64,000 bases of DNA. It comes from Sporomusaceae bacterium (GTDB lineage Bacteria > Bacillota > Negativicutes > UBA1444). The stretch spans positions 1-64,000 of the forward strand of contig JAHDPL010000025.1 of the NCBI GenBank assembly GCA_018434355.1, read 5' to 3'. A program made the position numbers and the translations under genes. The notes beneath the pieces are model-generated. The model was not told where the DNA came from. It made no database searches and saw only the letters and a list, made by a program, of their open reading frames with translations. This document shows positions 8,597-17,868 of the stretch, one piece after another. Within the stretch, counting starts at the first letter, position 1; each line of letters opens with the position of its first letter.

Positions 8597-9673
8597 TTAT
8601 GAAATCATTTCCACGATCTGAGCCGGTGTTTTCCCTGCAAGACCTAGTTTTTCGAGGGTTCGGCCTTCTTTCCATAAATCACGGCCCAAAACAATATTTC
8701 CGACCTCCACGATCGCGTTCATCGTAGTGGTCCGAACTCCCAGTACCGTCCCCAGCAGCGATAATGGAACCAAACCCGTGGGAATGTCCTCAAAAATGTA
8801 TCGGGTGTTCAACGTCGTCGGTCCCTTTATGCCTTCATACGCTTTAACATTTTGAACCAACTCATATAGAGTTGAGCCGGAAACCCCGTAGGATTCCTTG
8901 TACCATTCTTCAATTGACATCAGTTTTATTCCGAGCGCCGCCCCAATGGCCAATCGTTCAGCGTCTAATTTTTCAATCACTTTAGCCAAGGCTGGCGTAA
9001 CTCCTTCCGAATAATATTCAAAAGGAGACTTGCATTCAATACGTCCGGCGTTAAGCAACGTCGGAGCCGGATGCATCATCGCATTGACATTGTTCAGGCT
9101 GGTATAAAGGATGTTGGGCAAAGTCTTAAACTGTGGAAACGCCAGATTCAGTTCATCAACCACCTGCTTGGCATAGGATGATGGGAGCGTCGCCAATTCA
9201 ACGACTTCTTTTACTCCGTAAATAATCACTTCTCCAGGTTGAGGACTCCGGCAGGCGTATAGCAACGTCACCGTTTCCGCCAAAATAACCTTCCGTTCAG
9301 GATTATCCGCCAAAATTGCGTTACGAAACTCCAAAGCCCCCCCTGTTGCCCCCGGATGAAGAATGATGATTTGTCCATCGACCAGATGAGGGGCCATCGC
9401 TTTGGCAATACTCCCCTGATAGTTCGTCGGCAACACCACCATAATGATTTTTGCGCCCCGAACTGCCTGACCGATGTCATCTGTAACCAGGCTAATTTCT
9501 GCAGTTCCTTCAACCGCCCCGCTCAGTTTGATTTTACCCAGTTTTTTCAACGCCTCGACCTTGGGTTTCTCAATATCATATAGCTGAACCGGAAATCCTT
9601 TCAAACCAAGATGGGCGGCAAAAGCTTGTCCGCCATTGCCTGCGCCGATAACCGCATACGTTGATTTCTGCAA
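8597..9673 (-). CDS. NAD/NADP octopine/nopaline dehydrogenase family protein
   Basis: 358 residues. An N-terminal Rossmann fold begins YAVIGAGNGGQAFAAHL (nucleotide site GAGNGG) and the C-terminal half is the alpha-helical opine dehydrogenase domain with the conserved NNVNAMMHPAPTLLNAG segment. Members reductively join an amino acid to a 2-oxo acid, or oxidise such conjugates. The start is TTG, 8 bases after GGGAGG. It is the last gene of the TRAP transporter operon, so it probably acts on the imported organic acid or on an opine taken up whole. The true substrate is not determinable. Confidence 0.85.
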   Translation of the reverse strand: MQKSTYAVIGAGNGGQAFAAHLGLKGFPVQLYDIEKPKVEALKKLGKIKLSGAVEGTAEISLVTDDIGQAVRGAKIIMVVLPTNYQGSIAKAMAPHLVDGQIIILHPGATGGALEFRNAILADNPERKVILAETVTLLYACRSPQPGEVIIYGVKEVVELATLPSSYAKQVVDELNLAFPQFKTLPNILYTSLNNVNAMMHPAPTLLNAGRIECKSPFEYYSEGVTPALAKVIEKLDAERLAIGAALGIKLMSIEEWYKESYGVSGSTLYELVQNVKAYEGIKGPTTLNTRYIFEDIPTGLVPLSLLGTVLGVRTTTMNAIVEVGNIVLGRDLWKEGRTLEKLGLAGKTPAQIVEMIS

Positions 9674-9727
9674 AACACAGACCTCCCTATCATCAGTTAT
9701 GTCTCAAGTTATGTCTCTTATATAGAG

Positions 9728-10756
9728 TTAATTCATCCCTTTGGTCAAACTATCAAACAGTTCAGCCCCATATTCCTGTTTAATTTTGGGCCAGACTTCA
9801 GCCCTGACTTTTTTCGCAAATGCAGCCAATTCAGCATCAGTAAATTTATAAACCTTGGTGCCGCCTGCTGCCAGTTTATCCTCGAATTCCTTCTGCAATT
9901 TTTCCGCTTTGACAAAGGTATCGCTTTCCAGTTTTACCGCTGCCGCTTCCAACACTTTTTGCTCTTTGTCGCTGAGCTTTTTCCAAGCCGATTCACTCAC
10001 ATACAAGAACCACATTTCAAAATGACTGTTAACCGGCAAATAGAACTTGGTTAAATCACGAAAACTCGAATAATAGCCTTCGGCGCCTGACCCCAATACG
10101 CCGTTAACGATACCGGTCTGCATTGCGGTAAATGCTTCAGAAAAAGCCAACGGCGTCGAAATATAGCCTAGAGCTTGCCCTGTAAGTTCAAACGACTTCA
10201 TACCAGGCACTCGAATTTTGATTCCTTTGGCCACATTTGGGTCTCCTGGGCTTTTCGGCTCAGTCGATAAAGCGATGCCGCCAAAATATTTGGGGTAAAC
10301 GGCAAGCAATCGGATCCCTTGTTTCTGAAACATCTGGCTTACAGCCTTTATCAGTACCCCATCACGGGCATAAATTTTACGTGCTTCAGCCCAATTGGTT
10401 GCCAGGTAAGGCGCCGCTGCGATTCCAAGCCCCTTGTTAACGCTTGTGCTGACAGGCGCAAGCTGCATTTCAATATCGCCCATACCGATCCGCTCTTGAA
10501 CCACTTTGTAATCGCCGAGCTGGCTGGACGGAAAAAGCTGAATATTTACGGTTCCGGCAGTTTCAGACTTGACTTTGTCGGCAAATTCTTTCATTGCGAT
10601 ATCATCAATAGACCCAACCGGGCGTACATGACCGAGTTTCCAGTTTTTTGGTTTTGACGAATCAGTACTTTTTGCGCCGCCACACCCTGCCACAACAACC
10701 GTCAGCGCCATACACAAAATTACTACCAGGCAAGTCAACATTTTCTTATTTGTCAT
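9728..10756 (-). CDS. dctP: TRAP transporter substrate-binding lipoprotein (DctP family)
   Basis: 342 residues from the ATG at 10756, which follows AGGAGGAAT. A lipoprotein signal peptide ends at VVVAGCGG, so the mature protein is tethered outside the inner membrane. The core matches DctP proteins: GHVRP near the start of the mature protein, KIRVPGMKSFE, and the ligand-binding region around PLAFSEAFTAMQTGIVNGVLG. It binds an organic acid or related compound for the DctQM permease encoded just upstream. The arginine in IRVPG is the residue that usually holds a carboxylate ligand. Confidence 0.9.
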   Translation of the reverse strand: MTNKKMLTCLVVILCMALTVVVAGCGGAKSTDSSKPKNWKLGHVRPVGSIDDIAMKEFADKVKSETAGTVNIQLFPSSQLGDYKVVQERIGMGDIEMQLAPVSTSVNKGLGIAAAPYLATNWAEARKIYARDGVLIKAVSQMFQKQGIRLLAVYPKYFGGIALSTEPKSPGDPNVAKGIKIRVPGMKSFELTGQALGYISTPLAFSEAFTAMQTGIVNGVLGSGAEGYYSSFRDLTKFYLPVNSHFEMWFLYVSESAWKKLSDKEQKVLEAAAVKLESDTFVKAEKLQKEFEDKLAAGGTKVYKFTDAELAAFAKKVRAEVWPKIKQEYGAELFDSLTKGMN

Positions 10757-10861
10757 TTTTATTCCTCCTCTTTTTTTAGAACCAAAACCGAATGTCATAG
10801 CCGAATCAGCCGGCAATCAAAACTGTTTCCGCCCTCCCTTCCAGCCTGTTTAACGTCTGGA

Positions 10862-12166
10862 CTACATCAATCCCAACAGTCGCGGTAAGTACAGCGACAA
10901 ATCGGGCCAGAAAGACGTTAGAAATACGACTGGAATGTAGCCTAATATCAAAAATACCATTGTCGGTCCAATAATCTCACTAAATTCGCACTTTCCAATT
11001 CGCATGCCCAGATACAGAATACTTGCATAAGGGGGCGTCACGCCTCCCATCGCCAGATTAACGCCCATAATCGCAGCAAAGTGAATCGGATCAATTCCCA
11101 TTTTTATAACCAAAGGCAAAAGTAATGGCGCAACCAAAATCATCCCTGTTGCATCGTTTACGATCATCCCGACCAAAAACAGGAAAAGATTGATGATAAT
11201 CAACATAAGCGTTTTGTCCTGGGTAAAGCCAAAAAAAATATCAACGATCGCCTGCGGCACTTGCAGTAACACATAAATTTGGCTAAGCATCAAACAAAAC
11301 ATAATCATCGTCATTATGGCGCCAGTTGCAGCTGAAGATTCGTGAACCACGGCCCGAAAATTGTCATACTTTAATTCTTTGTAAATTAAAAACCCTACTG
11401 GCATGGCCAAAATTCCTGAAACCGCAGCCGCCTCGGTCGGAGTGAACACTCCACCATAAATTCCGCCCAAAATCACGATCGGCATAAGTAATGCTGGTAT
11501 TGCAATTGAAGTTCTTTTAATTAGTCTCTGTTTCTGCGCTGCCCAACTGATGGGCGGTTCAACAACCAGATTCGGCATTTTTTTAGCCCAGACCAGGTTA
11601 ATTATCGACAGACTCAGAATGATCAGAATTCCCGGGCCCACTGTAGAAACAAAACAAGCCAAAATAGATGTTTCTGTTACCCATCCATACAGGATCATAA
11701 TAATGCTTGGAGGAATCAACAAGCCCAGCACCGAGGATACCGTAACCAAAGCTGTCGCATAACCACGTGAATATCCCATCTCAATCATCCGGGGGATCAT
11801 GATCGGCCCTGTGGCCGCAACGCCGGTAAACCCACTGCCCGATATTGCGCCGATAACCCCGCAAGTCAGAACGCAAACAACACCTAATCCGCCTTTGATC
11901 CGACCGACAAAAACATCGGCAAAGTTCAACAAATGTCTGGCGATTCCACTCTGAGCCATAATCAAACCCGCAAGGATAAACAAAGGGCTTGCCAGAAGAA
12001 CAGGGCTAATCGCTTGATTAAAACCCCACAACATCATGCTTTTCATTGAAACGTCAGCAAAAATCGCCATGAATAGCAGCGCCCCACCAAAACAATAAGG
12101 CAGTGGGACACTCATCATAAGTAAAAATACCAGCAGCAAAACATCCAAAAAGACGATCGTCAGCAT
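10862..12166 (-). CDS. dctM: TRAP transporter large permease (DctM family)
   Basis: 434 residues with about 12 hydrophobic segments, the size and profile of DctM. Typical signatures include GVIGAISGSGFTGVAATGPIMIP and GVTPPYASILYLG. It is the sodium-coupled translocating subunit. The start overlaps the stop of the small permease by one base (12166), giving translational coupling. The operon order Q-M-P-dehydrogenase implies that uptake and first oxidation of one compound are co-expressed. Confidence 0.92.
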   Translation of the reverse strand: MLTIVFLDVLLLVFLLMMSVPLPYCFGGALLFMAIFADVSMKSMMLWGFNQAISPVLLASPLFILAGLIMAQSGIARHLLNFADVFVGRIKGGLGVVCVLTCGVIGAISGSGFTGVAATGPIMIPRMIEMGYSRGYATALVTVSSVLGLLIPPSIIMILYGWVTETSILACFVSTVGPGILIILSLSIINLVWAKKMPNLVVEPPISWAAQKQRLIKRTSIAIPALLMPIVILGGIYGGVFTPTEAAAVSGILAMPVGFLIYKELKYDNFRAVVHESSAATGAIMTMIMFCLMLSQIYVLLQVPQAIVDIFFGFTQDKTLMLIIINLFLFLVGMIVNDATGMILVAPLLLPLVIKMGIDPIHFAAIMGVNLAMGGVTPPYASILYLGMRIGKCEFSEIIGPTMVFLILGYIPVVFLTSFWPDLSLYLPRLLGLM

Positions 12167-12684
12167 TATTTAGTTCCCCCTTGATCAACTTTACGAAACA
12201 GTTTCAAACAATCTCGAAACTCATCAATGCTATATCCCGTCATTAGAACCAATCCGATGAAAACTGCACTTTCGCCGAAAAACATCGGAATATATAGTAG
12301 GTCGCTTTCCTTCCACATCGTCAAAGAATAATCAAAAAACCAATATGCCCAGTAGGTAAGCCAGAGGCTGACAACAACAGAAATAAATGACTTCACGGAA
12401 TGGAACAGAGCAATGGAAAACGGTTTCTTAATATACAAAGTCAAAATGCCACAGGAAATATGAGTTCTCTCCATAGAAGCATTAGCACCGCCGATCATAT
12501 AGAGCCAAATAATCGGAAACAGCATCAGCTCTTCAATCCCCATCAAAGGCGCTTCAAAGACATAACGCAATACTACCTGAACGCATACAAGAACCGGCAA
12601 TAAAATCATCAACACAGAAGCGACCAATTCTTGTCCACCTTTGACAATTCCGGAAATCTTGGAAACCACAGACCCTTTTCCCAC
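12166..12684 (-). CDS. dctQ: TRAP transporter small permease (DctQ family)
   Basis: 172 residues with four membrane segments, as expected for DctQ. It includes VVLRYVFEAPLMGIEELM, the common region linking helix 1 and 2. It starts with GTG at 12684, 6 bases after AGGTG. It is the first gene of the TRAP operon. It forms the membrane complex with DctM. Confidence 0.88.
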   Translation of the reverse strand: MGKGSVVSKISGIVKGGQELVASVLMILLPVLVCVQVVLRYVFEAPLMGIEELMLFPIIWLYMIGGANASMERTHISCGILTLYIKKPFSIALFHSVKSFISVVVSLWLTYWAYWFFDYSLTMWKESDLLYIPMFFGESAVFIGLVLMTGYSIDEFRDCLKLFRKVDQGGTK

Positions 12685-13002
12685 CTAGTTCACCTCTCTC
12701 CTTCTTTAGTTAGCCGTTTTAACGATTGAATCAAACTTCGACACGAATCCCTCCCCGACCCACTATATTGTCTTATTGTTCTACATTTATACATACGAGA
12801 TGATTGAAATTATTCCTGCATGATATCACAAAATTTAAAATATTTTTTCTGCCTGCAAATGTCTCTATCCCTTGCTTGATCTTAGGCACTTGTTTGGTGT
12901 AATTATCAAACCGTCTCCCTCGTAACGACCGGGACTGTTGGTTCAGTATCATTTGTTTAAATGTCCTACATTTTATTCCAAAAAAAATCGCCCTTCCCTC
13001 GC
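12685..13002. other. intergenic region upstream of the TRAP operon
   Basis: 318 AT-rich bases with no ORF. The TRAP promoter must lie here, but I see no strong -35/-10 pair. An imperfect dyad TTGGTGTAATTATCAA near 12893-12908 is a possible regulator site. Confidence 0.3.
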
Positions 13003-13701
13003 TTACAAACCTTTGTTTAATATTCTTAATGCGGTTTCCAGATGTTGATGCATAGCTTCTCGGGCTTGCTCCGCCTGATGGTTGCTGATCAGTTCAAATA
13101 CTGTCCGATGTTCGTTAAGCTCCCGCTGCAAATCCTCACCACTCATATGGCTAAGCAACAACATACCCCGCTGCAGCTTCAATTCATCTTTTATCGAATC
13201 AATGTATTTCATAAGAAATCTGTTCTTGGCAATTCCGGCAATGATGCGATGAAACTCAAACCCAATTTCCAAAGAATAGGTATTGTTCAGATAGGCTGCT
13301 TCAGTACGCTCAACGGCGGCAGAAAGTTGACCAAGTTCTTCTTGAGTCGCTTTCTGCGCCGCGATATAGGCTAGTTGCGGTTCAATAATCAACCGACTTT
13401 CCAACAATTCGATAAAGCTAGATTCATCCCGCATCATCTCTGCCAATTCCATGGAGTGAATGTTTCTCAGTGCGCTGGCCGTGACAAAAGTTCCTTGTCC
13501 TGCCTTGGACTCCAAAATCCCCGAGTGAACCAAAGCCTTCAGAGCTTCCCTGACCGAGTTTCGACTTAAAACAAAACCCGCTGCCAGTTCAAGCTCGCCG
13601 GGGATTTTATCACCGGCCTTCCACTTTTCACTACGGATCATTTCCAGTAATTGCATAATCACATCTTGAGACAATGTACGTCTCTTGGCCGGTTTGATCA
13701 T
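13003..13701 (-). CDS. GntR-family regulator, FadR subfamily (FCD domain)
   Basis: 232 residues. The winged HTH (about 8-75) has the GntR pattern KIPGELELAAGFVLSRNSVREALKAL then GTFV; the C-terminal all-helical FCD domain (about 90-225) carries the metal/ligand histidines (FEFHRIIA, LLLSHM, EHRTVFELI). It sits directly upstream of the TRAP operon on the same strand and is the likely controller of it, with the transported acid as ligand. AGAGGAG precedes the ATG. Confidence 0.88.
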   Translation of the reverse strand: MIKPAKRRTLSQDVIMQLLEMIRSEKWKAGDKIPGELELAAGFVLSRNSVREALKALVHSGILESKAGQGTFVTASALRNIHSMELAEMMRDESSFIELLESRLIIEPQLAYIAAQKATQEELGQLSAAVERTEAAYLNNTYSLEIGFEFHRIIAGIAKNRFLMKYIDSIKDELKLQRGMLLLSHMSGEDLQRELNEHRTVFELISNHQAEQAREAMHQHLETALRILNKGL

Positions 13702-13890
13702 GGTTGCTCCTCTTTTCTTTTATTCTAGCAAAGTTTAATTTCCTCATACAAGCTTAAACTCCTGCTTTCAATAGAGAAAAGAAAGAACTTCTTTCATCTC
13801 TTCATTTTTCCCATAGCCTCTTTCAAAACGCTCAGAACTCTCTCCGTTGTCAGAACCGTAGGAGTAGCACAGGTTATCGGGAGCTCCCGC

Positions 13891-14613
13891 TTACTCTTTC
13901 CATTCCCTTTTCCATTCAGCCAGACTCTGTTCAATCGTTTCGAAAATCCGCTGCTTGTCCCTACCGCGAATCACGTTTAAAATATCGCGGTGGTTTTTCA
14001 AAGCGCGCGATATTCCATTTGTTTGCAAAATCGATTTACGGATATAGTTCGGAAACATATCAATAATTGTTCCTCCGATTCTGGCTATAAGTGGATTTTT
14101 CGTGCAGTTCAATAATTCGCGATGAAAAGCAACGTCTTCCTGAACAAAAAAATCTACCGTTTCTACTCCTTCTTGATAGGCGGCCTGGACCTTACCAAGC
14201 AAAAGTTCAAGCCGCTGAATATCTTCTTCAGTTGCTTTATCGATCACGACAAACAAAACCATGCTTTCAAACATAGTGCGCAATTCATATAGATCTTGTC
14301 CTGTTTTCGCTTCGAGAATCAAGCTGAATACCAACGGATTAAAAATGGCCGGTGAAACGCTCGTAGCGACATAGGTCCCGTTTCCGCGTCTAACCTCCAA
14401 TACCCCCATTGCTGAGAGCATCTTTATCGCTTCGCGCACAGAGTTCCGCCCCACATTAAGCCGTTCCATGAGTTCGACTTCCGTTGGCAATTTTTCGCCG
14501 GGAAGCAATTCTCCGCGCATGATCGAGTCGGTTATTCTCTTAAGCACCTCATTGACTACAGTTTCGCTAGAAATCGGTTCCAAATTCATACGTATTCTCA
14601 CATCGCTCTTCAT
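13891..14613 (-). CDS. GntR-family regulator, FadR subfamily (FCD domain)
   Basis: 240 residues from ATG 14613. The HTH contains KLPTEVELMERLNVGRNSVREAIKML followed by VRRGNGTYV; the FCD domain follows (about 95-230) with FHRELLNCT and NHRDILNVI supplying histidines. It is the last gene of the seven-gene operon with the tripartite transporter and split transketolase, starting 14 bases after the TctA stop. It probably represses that operon until the substrate appears. It is a paralogue in family terms of the regulator at 13003, not a close copy. Confidence 0.87.
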   Translation of the reverse strand: MKSDVRIRMNLEPISSETVVNEVLKRITDSIMRGELLPGEKLPTEVELMERLNVGRNSVREAIKMLSAMGVLEVRRGNGTYVATSVSPAIFNPLVFSLILEAKTGQDLYELRTMFESMVLFVVIDKATEEDIQRLELLLGKVQAAYQEGVETVDFFVQEDVAFHRELLNCTKNPLIARIGGTIIDMFPNYIRKSILQTNGISRALKNHRDILNVIRGRDKQRIFETIEQSLAEWKREWKE

Positions 14614-14626
14614 CAAATTCCATCAA

Positions 14627-16159
14627 CTATTCCCCTGTATTTTCGGCAATTTGTTTGAACTTTCCTCCCAGTTTTTTTGAAATCAATGGTCCAAGAACAA
14701 TCCATAGAATGAGCACTAAAAACACAATACAAATAGGTCTTGTGTAAAGGGGCGACAGCGAACCGTCGCTGATCATCAGCATTCTACGAAAATTGCTGTC
14801 AATCATTCCTCCCAAAATAAGCCCTAGAATTATCGGTGCTGCAGAGTAGCCCATTTCATCCAATGCATAGCCGACAATTCCCGCAACAAATAAAACAACC
14901 AAATCAAACGTATTCAAGTTCAGTGCATAGGCGCCGATAATGCTGAGAACCGCGACAATCGGCATCAGAATTCCCTGGGGAATCCGTAATACCTTTGTGA
15001 TGGGTTTGGCAATCACAACTCCACAAAACCAAAGAATAATTGTTGCCAACAACATCAACGCCGTAATTTCTGCAGTAAACGTGGGAAACTCTTGTGTCAA
15101 CATCGGTCCCGGCCTGATCCCGTGCAACAGTAATGCCCCTAGCAGAACCGCCGCTGGCGGGCTTCCTGGCACAGCAAGGCTGAGCAGTGGAATCATTGCG
15201 CCGCCGATCGCCGCATTATTGCCTACTTCCGGTGCAATCGCCCCTTCATAAACACCCGTGCCAAAATCCTTACCGTTTTTGCAACTGCGCTTCGCATTAT
15301 CATATGACAACCAAGCCGCTACGTCTTCACCAACCCCAGGCAGCGCACCGATAAATACGCCGATTCCCGTTGACCGCAGAATCAATGCTATATTCTTTCT
15401 AATCACCGGCCAAAGCGAAGTCTTCATGTCCCCTTGTTCAATAACCGGCATTACACCAGTCGGCCCTTTTCTGAGTGCCTTCACAATCTGAGGAAAAGCA
15501 AAAAATCCGATCATTGCCGGTATTAGAGGAATCCCTGTTGCAAGTTCCATCATTCCCAGCGAAAACCTTTCTGTTGCATGAATATCTTCAATGCCGATCA
15601 TCGCCATAAACATGCCCAGCAATCCAGCAATCCACCCTTTAATCGGAAGGTCCCTGGCAGAAATACTGCCGCAAATCAGAACGCCAAAAACAGCTAGCAG
15701 GAAAAATTCTGCCGAGGTAAAATTTAGTGCTAGCTTAGTTATCAACGGAGTGATCGTTGCCAGACAAATAACACCTAAAAAAGTCCCGATAACTGAGGCG
15801 GTTCTTGTCACCCATATTGCTTCCGCCGCCAGCCCTTTACGAGCTAACGGGTGCCCGTCCAGTGCAGTAGCTGCTGCCGAAGGGGTTCCTGGTACATTCA
15901 GAAGAATCGCTGACATGGACCCCCCATAAATCGCCCCAATATAGACCCCCATCAATATTGTCAATGCATACACTTTTGACGCGCTATAAGTAAGTCCTGT
16001 CATCAATGCAATTCCCATAGTAGCCGTTAAACCGGGCAGAGCACCGATCAATATCCCCAAAAATGAAGAGGCGATCATCAATGCAATGGCCATCGGATCA
16101 ATAATTAACAAACCAAATTGCCGGGAAAACTCCATCAAACCTTCGAACAAAACTATCAT
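14627..16159 (-). CDS. tctA: tripartite tricarboxylate transporter large permease (TctA family)
   Basis: 510 residues with about 11-12 membrane segments; the TctA hallmarks GALPGLTATMGIAL and GALPGVGEDVAAWLSYDNAKR are present. It is the translocating subunit for a carboxylate delivered by the TctC binding protein. The ATG at 16159 lies close behind AGGAG; a second ATG at 16135 with AAGG upstream is an alternative start, but alignment length favours the first. It follows TctB by 3 bases. Confidence 0.92.
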   Translation of the reverse strand: MIVLFEGLMEFSRQFGLLIIDPMAIALMIASSFLGILIGALPGLTATMGIALMTGLTYSASKVYALTILMGVYIGAIYGGSMSAILLNVPGTPSAAATALDGHPLARKGLAAEAIWVTRTASVIGTFLGVICLATITPLITKLALNFTSAEFFLLAVFGVLICGSISARDLPIKGWIAGLLGMFMAMIGIEDIHATERFSLGMMELATGIPLIPAMIGFFAFPQIVKALRKGPTGVMPVIEQGDMKTSLWPVIRKNIALILRSTGIGVFIGALPGVGEDVAAWLSYDNAKRSCKNGKDFGTGVYEGAIAPEVGNNAAIGGAMIPLLSLAVPGSPPAAVLLGALLLHGIRPGPMLTQEFPTFTAEITALMLLATIILWFCGVVIAKPITKVLRIPQGILMPIVAVLSIIGAYALNLNTFDLVVLFVAGIVGYALDEMGYSAAPIILGLILGGMIDSNFRRMLMISDGSLSPLYTRPICIVFLVLILWIVLGPLISKKLGGKFKQIAENTGE

Positions 16160-16162
16160 CTC

Positions 16163-16705
16163 CTACGGAATCGTAATGGTCATACCTGTACCCGGCAAAA
16201 TGAACCGGAGAGTCTTTCCCGGCAAGGGGATCTCTGCCAGAACTCCAAAGGAGTAAGTAATAAACAGCGAACAAACCAGCGCGATCATTCCAACATAAAA
16301 ATAGCGCTTTTCGTAATACACGAGAATAAAAACATAAAGAAAAATAAAGGTTGCAACACAATAAGGCAAAGCACGTAGCAATGCAAAAATATAGAAAGCA
16401 ATCAAGCCAAAGATGAATAAAGTGTTCTTTCCCTCGACACTCCGGATTCCCGCCAAAATACGTGCCGGTAATAAGAACCTTAGCGAACCGCCTTCACATC
16501 GACCGCGACAAATCAGACTAATGCTCATCACCAACATAAAGAAGGCTAAAATCCCCGGCACGATTCCCGGCGACGAAGAAAGGGCGTGGCCTTGGGCAAG
16601 AACCGGCAATGTCATCTTGTAGGAACTGACCATCACTGCGACACTGCCCGCAGTCAATACAATTCCGGTTGCAATGTCACCACTTCGCAAACTAGTTTTG
16701 TCCAT
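16163..16705 (-). CDS. tctB: tripartite tricarboxylate transporter small permease (TctB family)
   Basis: 180 residues with four hydrophobic segments and the TctB-type opening (GIVLTAGSVAVMVSSYKM followed by P). It pairs with TctA. It lies between TctC and TctA in the classical C-B-A order. Confidence 0.85.
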   Translation of the reverse strand: MDKTSLRSGDIATGIVLTAGSVAVMVSSYKMTLPVLAQGHALSSSPGIVPGILAFFMLVMSISLICRGRCEGGSLRFLLPARILAGIRSVEGKNTLFIFGLIAFYIFALLRALPYCVATFIFLYVFILVYYEKRYFYVGMIALVCSLFITYSFGVLAEIPLPGKTLRFILPGTGMTITIP

Positions 16706-16782
16706 AAATACACTTCCTCCCTAGGGCTCAGAGTGTCGAACAGTGAAACGCTTCCCCGTTCGACACCCTTTCCCCTCACCAA

Positions 16783-17835
16783 CTAGGGTTTAGGAATACC
16801 AAATTTTTCCGGACTTTCTTTGGCTATTCCCCACTCCTGAAGCATCCAGGCCATTTTGCTTTCTTGCTTGGCAGCCATTTCTTTGGCTTCCTTGCCAGAC
16901 AAACCATACACTACCGAAACATTAACTTTTGCCCATTCGGCAACTTTCGGATCTTTCATTGCAGCTTTATAGGCTTTTTCAATTTTCTCGATGACCGGTT
17001 TGGGTGTATCGGCTGGAATCATGAAACCTAACCATTGGTTAAGTGGAAAGTACTTTTCGAGTTGAGGAAACGTTTTCGTCACTGCCGGTACTTTGCCAAC
17101 GCCCGGGAAATCAAAATCATCCTTTTCAAGCATAACTAATGGACGCATCTGTCCCGACTTGACAAACTCAATGACTTCTCCCGCAGAAGCGGCAGCAGCC
17201 TGAACCTCTTTACTGAGTGCCGCGACAATAGCCGGACGGCTTCCTTGGTAAGGCGCATAGCCAAACGGAACGCCTGCGTATTTCGCGATTACGTTGGCTT
17301 TCATGTGCCACAGACCGCCGACGCCGGAGTTGGAGATCTTAATTTTTCCTGGCTCCGCTTTGGCAGCTTTGACAAGATCATCAAACGTTTTATAGGGAGA
17401 GTCTTTGGGAACAACGAGAACTCCCGGTGAACCTGCCGCAATAAAATACTCCCAGTCTTTGGTCGTGGTTTTATGAGCGCCATTTACCGGCATCGGCAAC
17501 AAGGTTTCCGAAGCGCCAACCCAGCGGTAGCCGTCATGGGGTGCATCCCAGACCCAGCTTGAAGCAATTCCACCCATTCCGCCAGTCATGTTGGAAACTT
17601 GAATTTTTCCACCAATCTCTTTTTCCATCAATGCAGCCAACAATCGATTCACTTGGTCAGTTCCGCCGCCGGCAGAAGCCCAAACCGCAAGGTTGATAGC
17701 CCGTTCAGGGAACTTTGTCTCCACCTTTGCTGGAGATGCCGGTTTTGCCGGTTCCGATCCGCCACAACCAAACAGCGCCATTGTCAAAATTCCCAAGATC
17801 ACCAGAATTGCCAAATTCTTTCTTGTCACTTTCAT
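16783..17835 (-). CDS. tctC: tripartite tricarboxylate transporter substrate-binding lipoprotein (TctC/Bug family)
   Basis: 350 residues. The signal peptide ends in a lipobox (LTMALFGCGG). The mature protein shows the Bug-protein features: FPERAINLAVWASAGGGTDQ near the N-terminus, VPKDSPYKTFDDLVKAAK and a C-terminal domain with WLGFMIPADTP. It captures a carboxylate in the periplasm. Its position between the racemase-like gene and TctB ties the substrate to the split transketolase pathway. The ligand is unknown. Confidence 0.9.
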   Translation of the reverse strand: MKVTRKNLAILVILGILTMALFGCGGSEPAKPASPAKVETKFPERAINLAVWASAGGGTDQVNRLLAALMEKEIGGKIQVSNMTGGMGGIASSWVWDAPHDGYRWVGASETLLPMPVNGAHKTTTKDWEYFIAAGSPGVLVVPKDSPYKTFDDLVKAAKAEPGKIKISNSGVGGLWHMKANVIAKYAGVPFGYAPYQGSRPAIVAALSKEVQAAAASAGEVIEFVKSGQMRPLVMLEKDDFDFPGVGKVPAVTKTFPQLEKYFPLNQWLGFMIPADTPKPVIEKIEKAYKAAMKDPKVAEWAKVNVSVVYGLSGKEAKEMAAKQESKMAWMLQEWGIAKESPEKFGIPKP

Positions 17836-17868
17836 TTCTCCCTTCCCTTTTTAGATTCCTCTTTGCTC

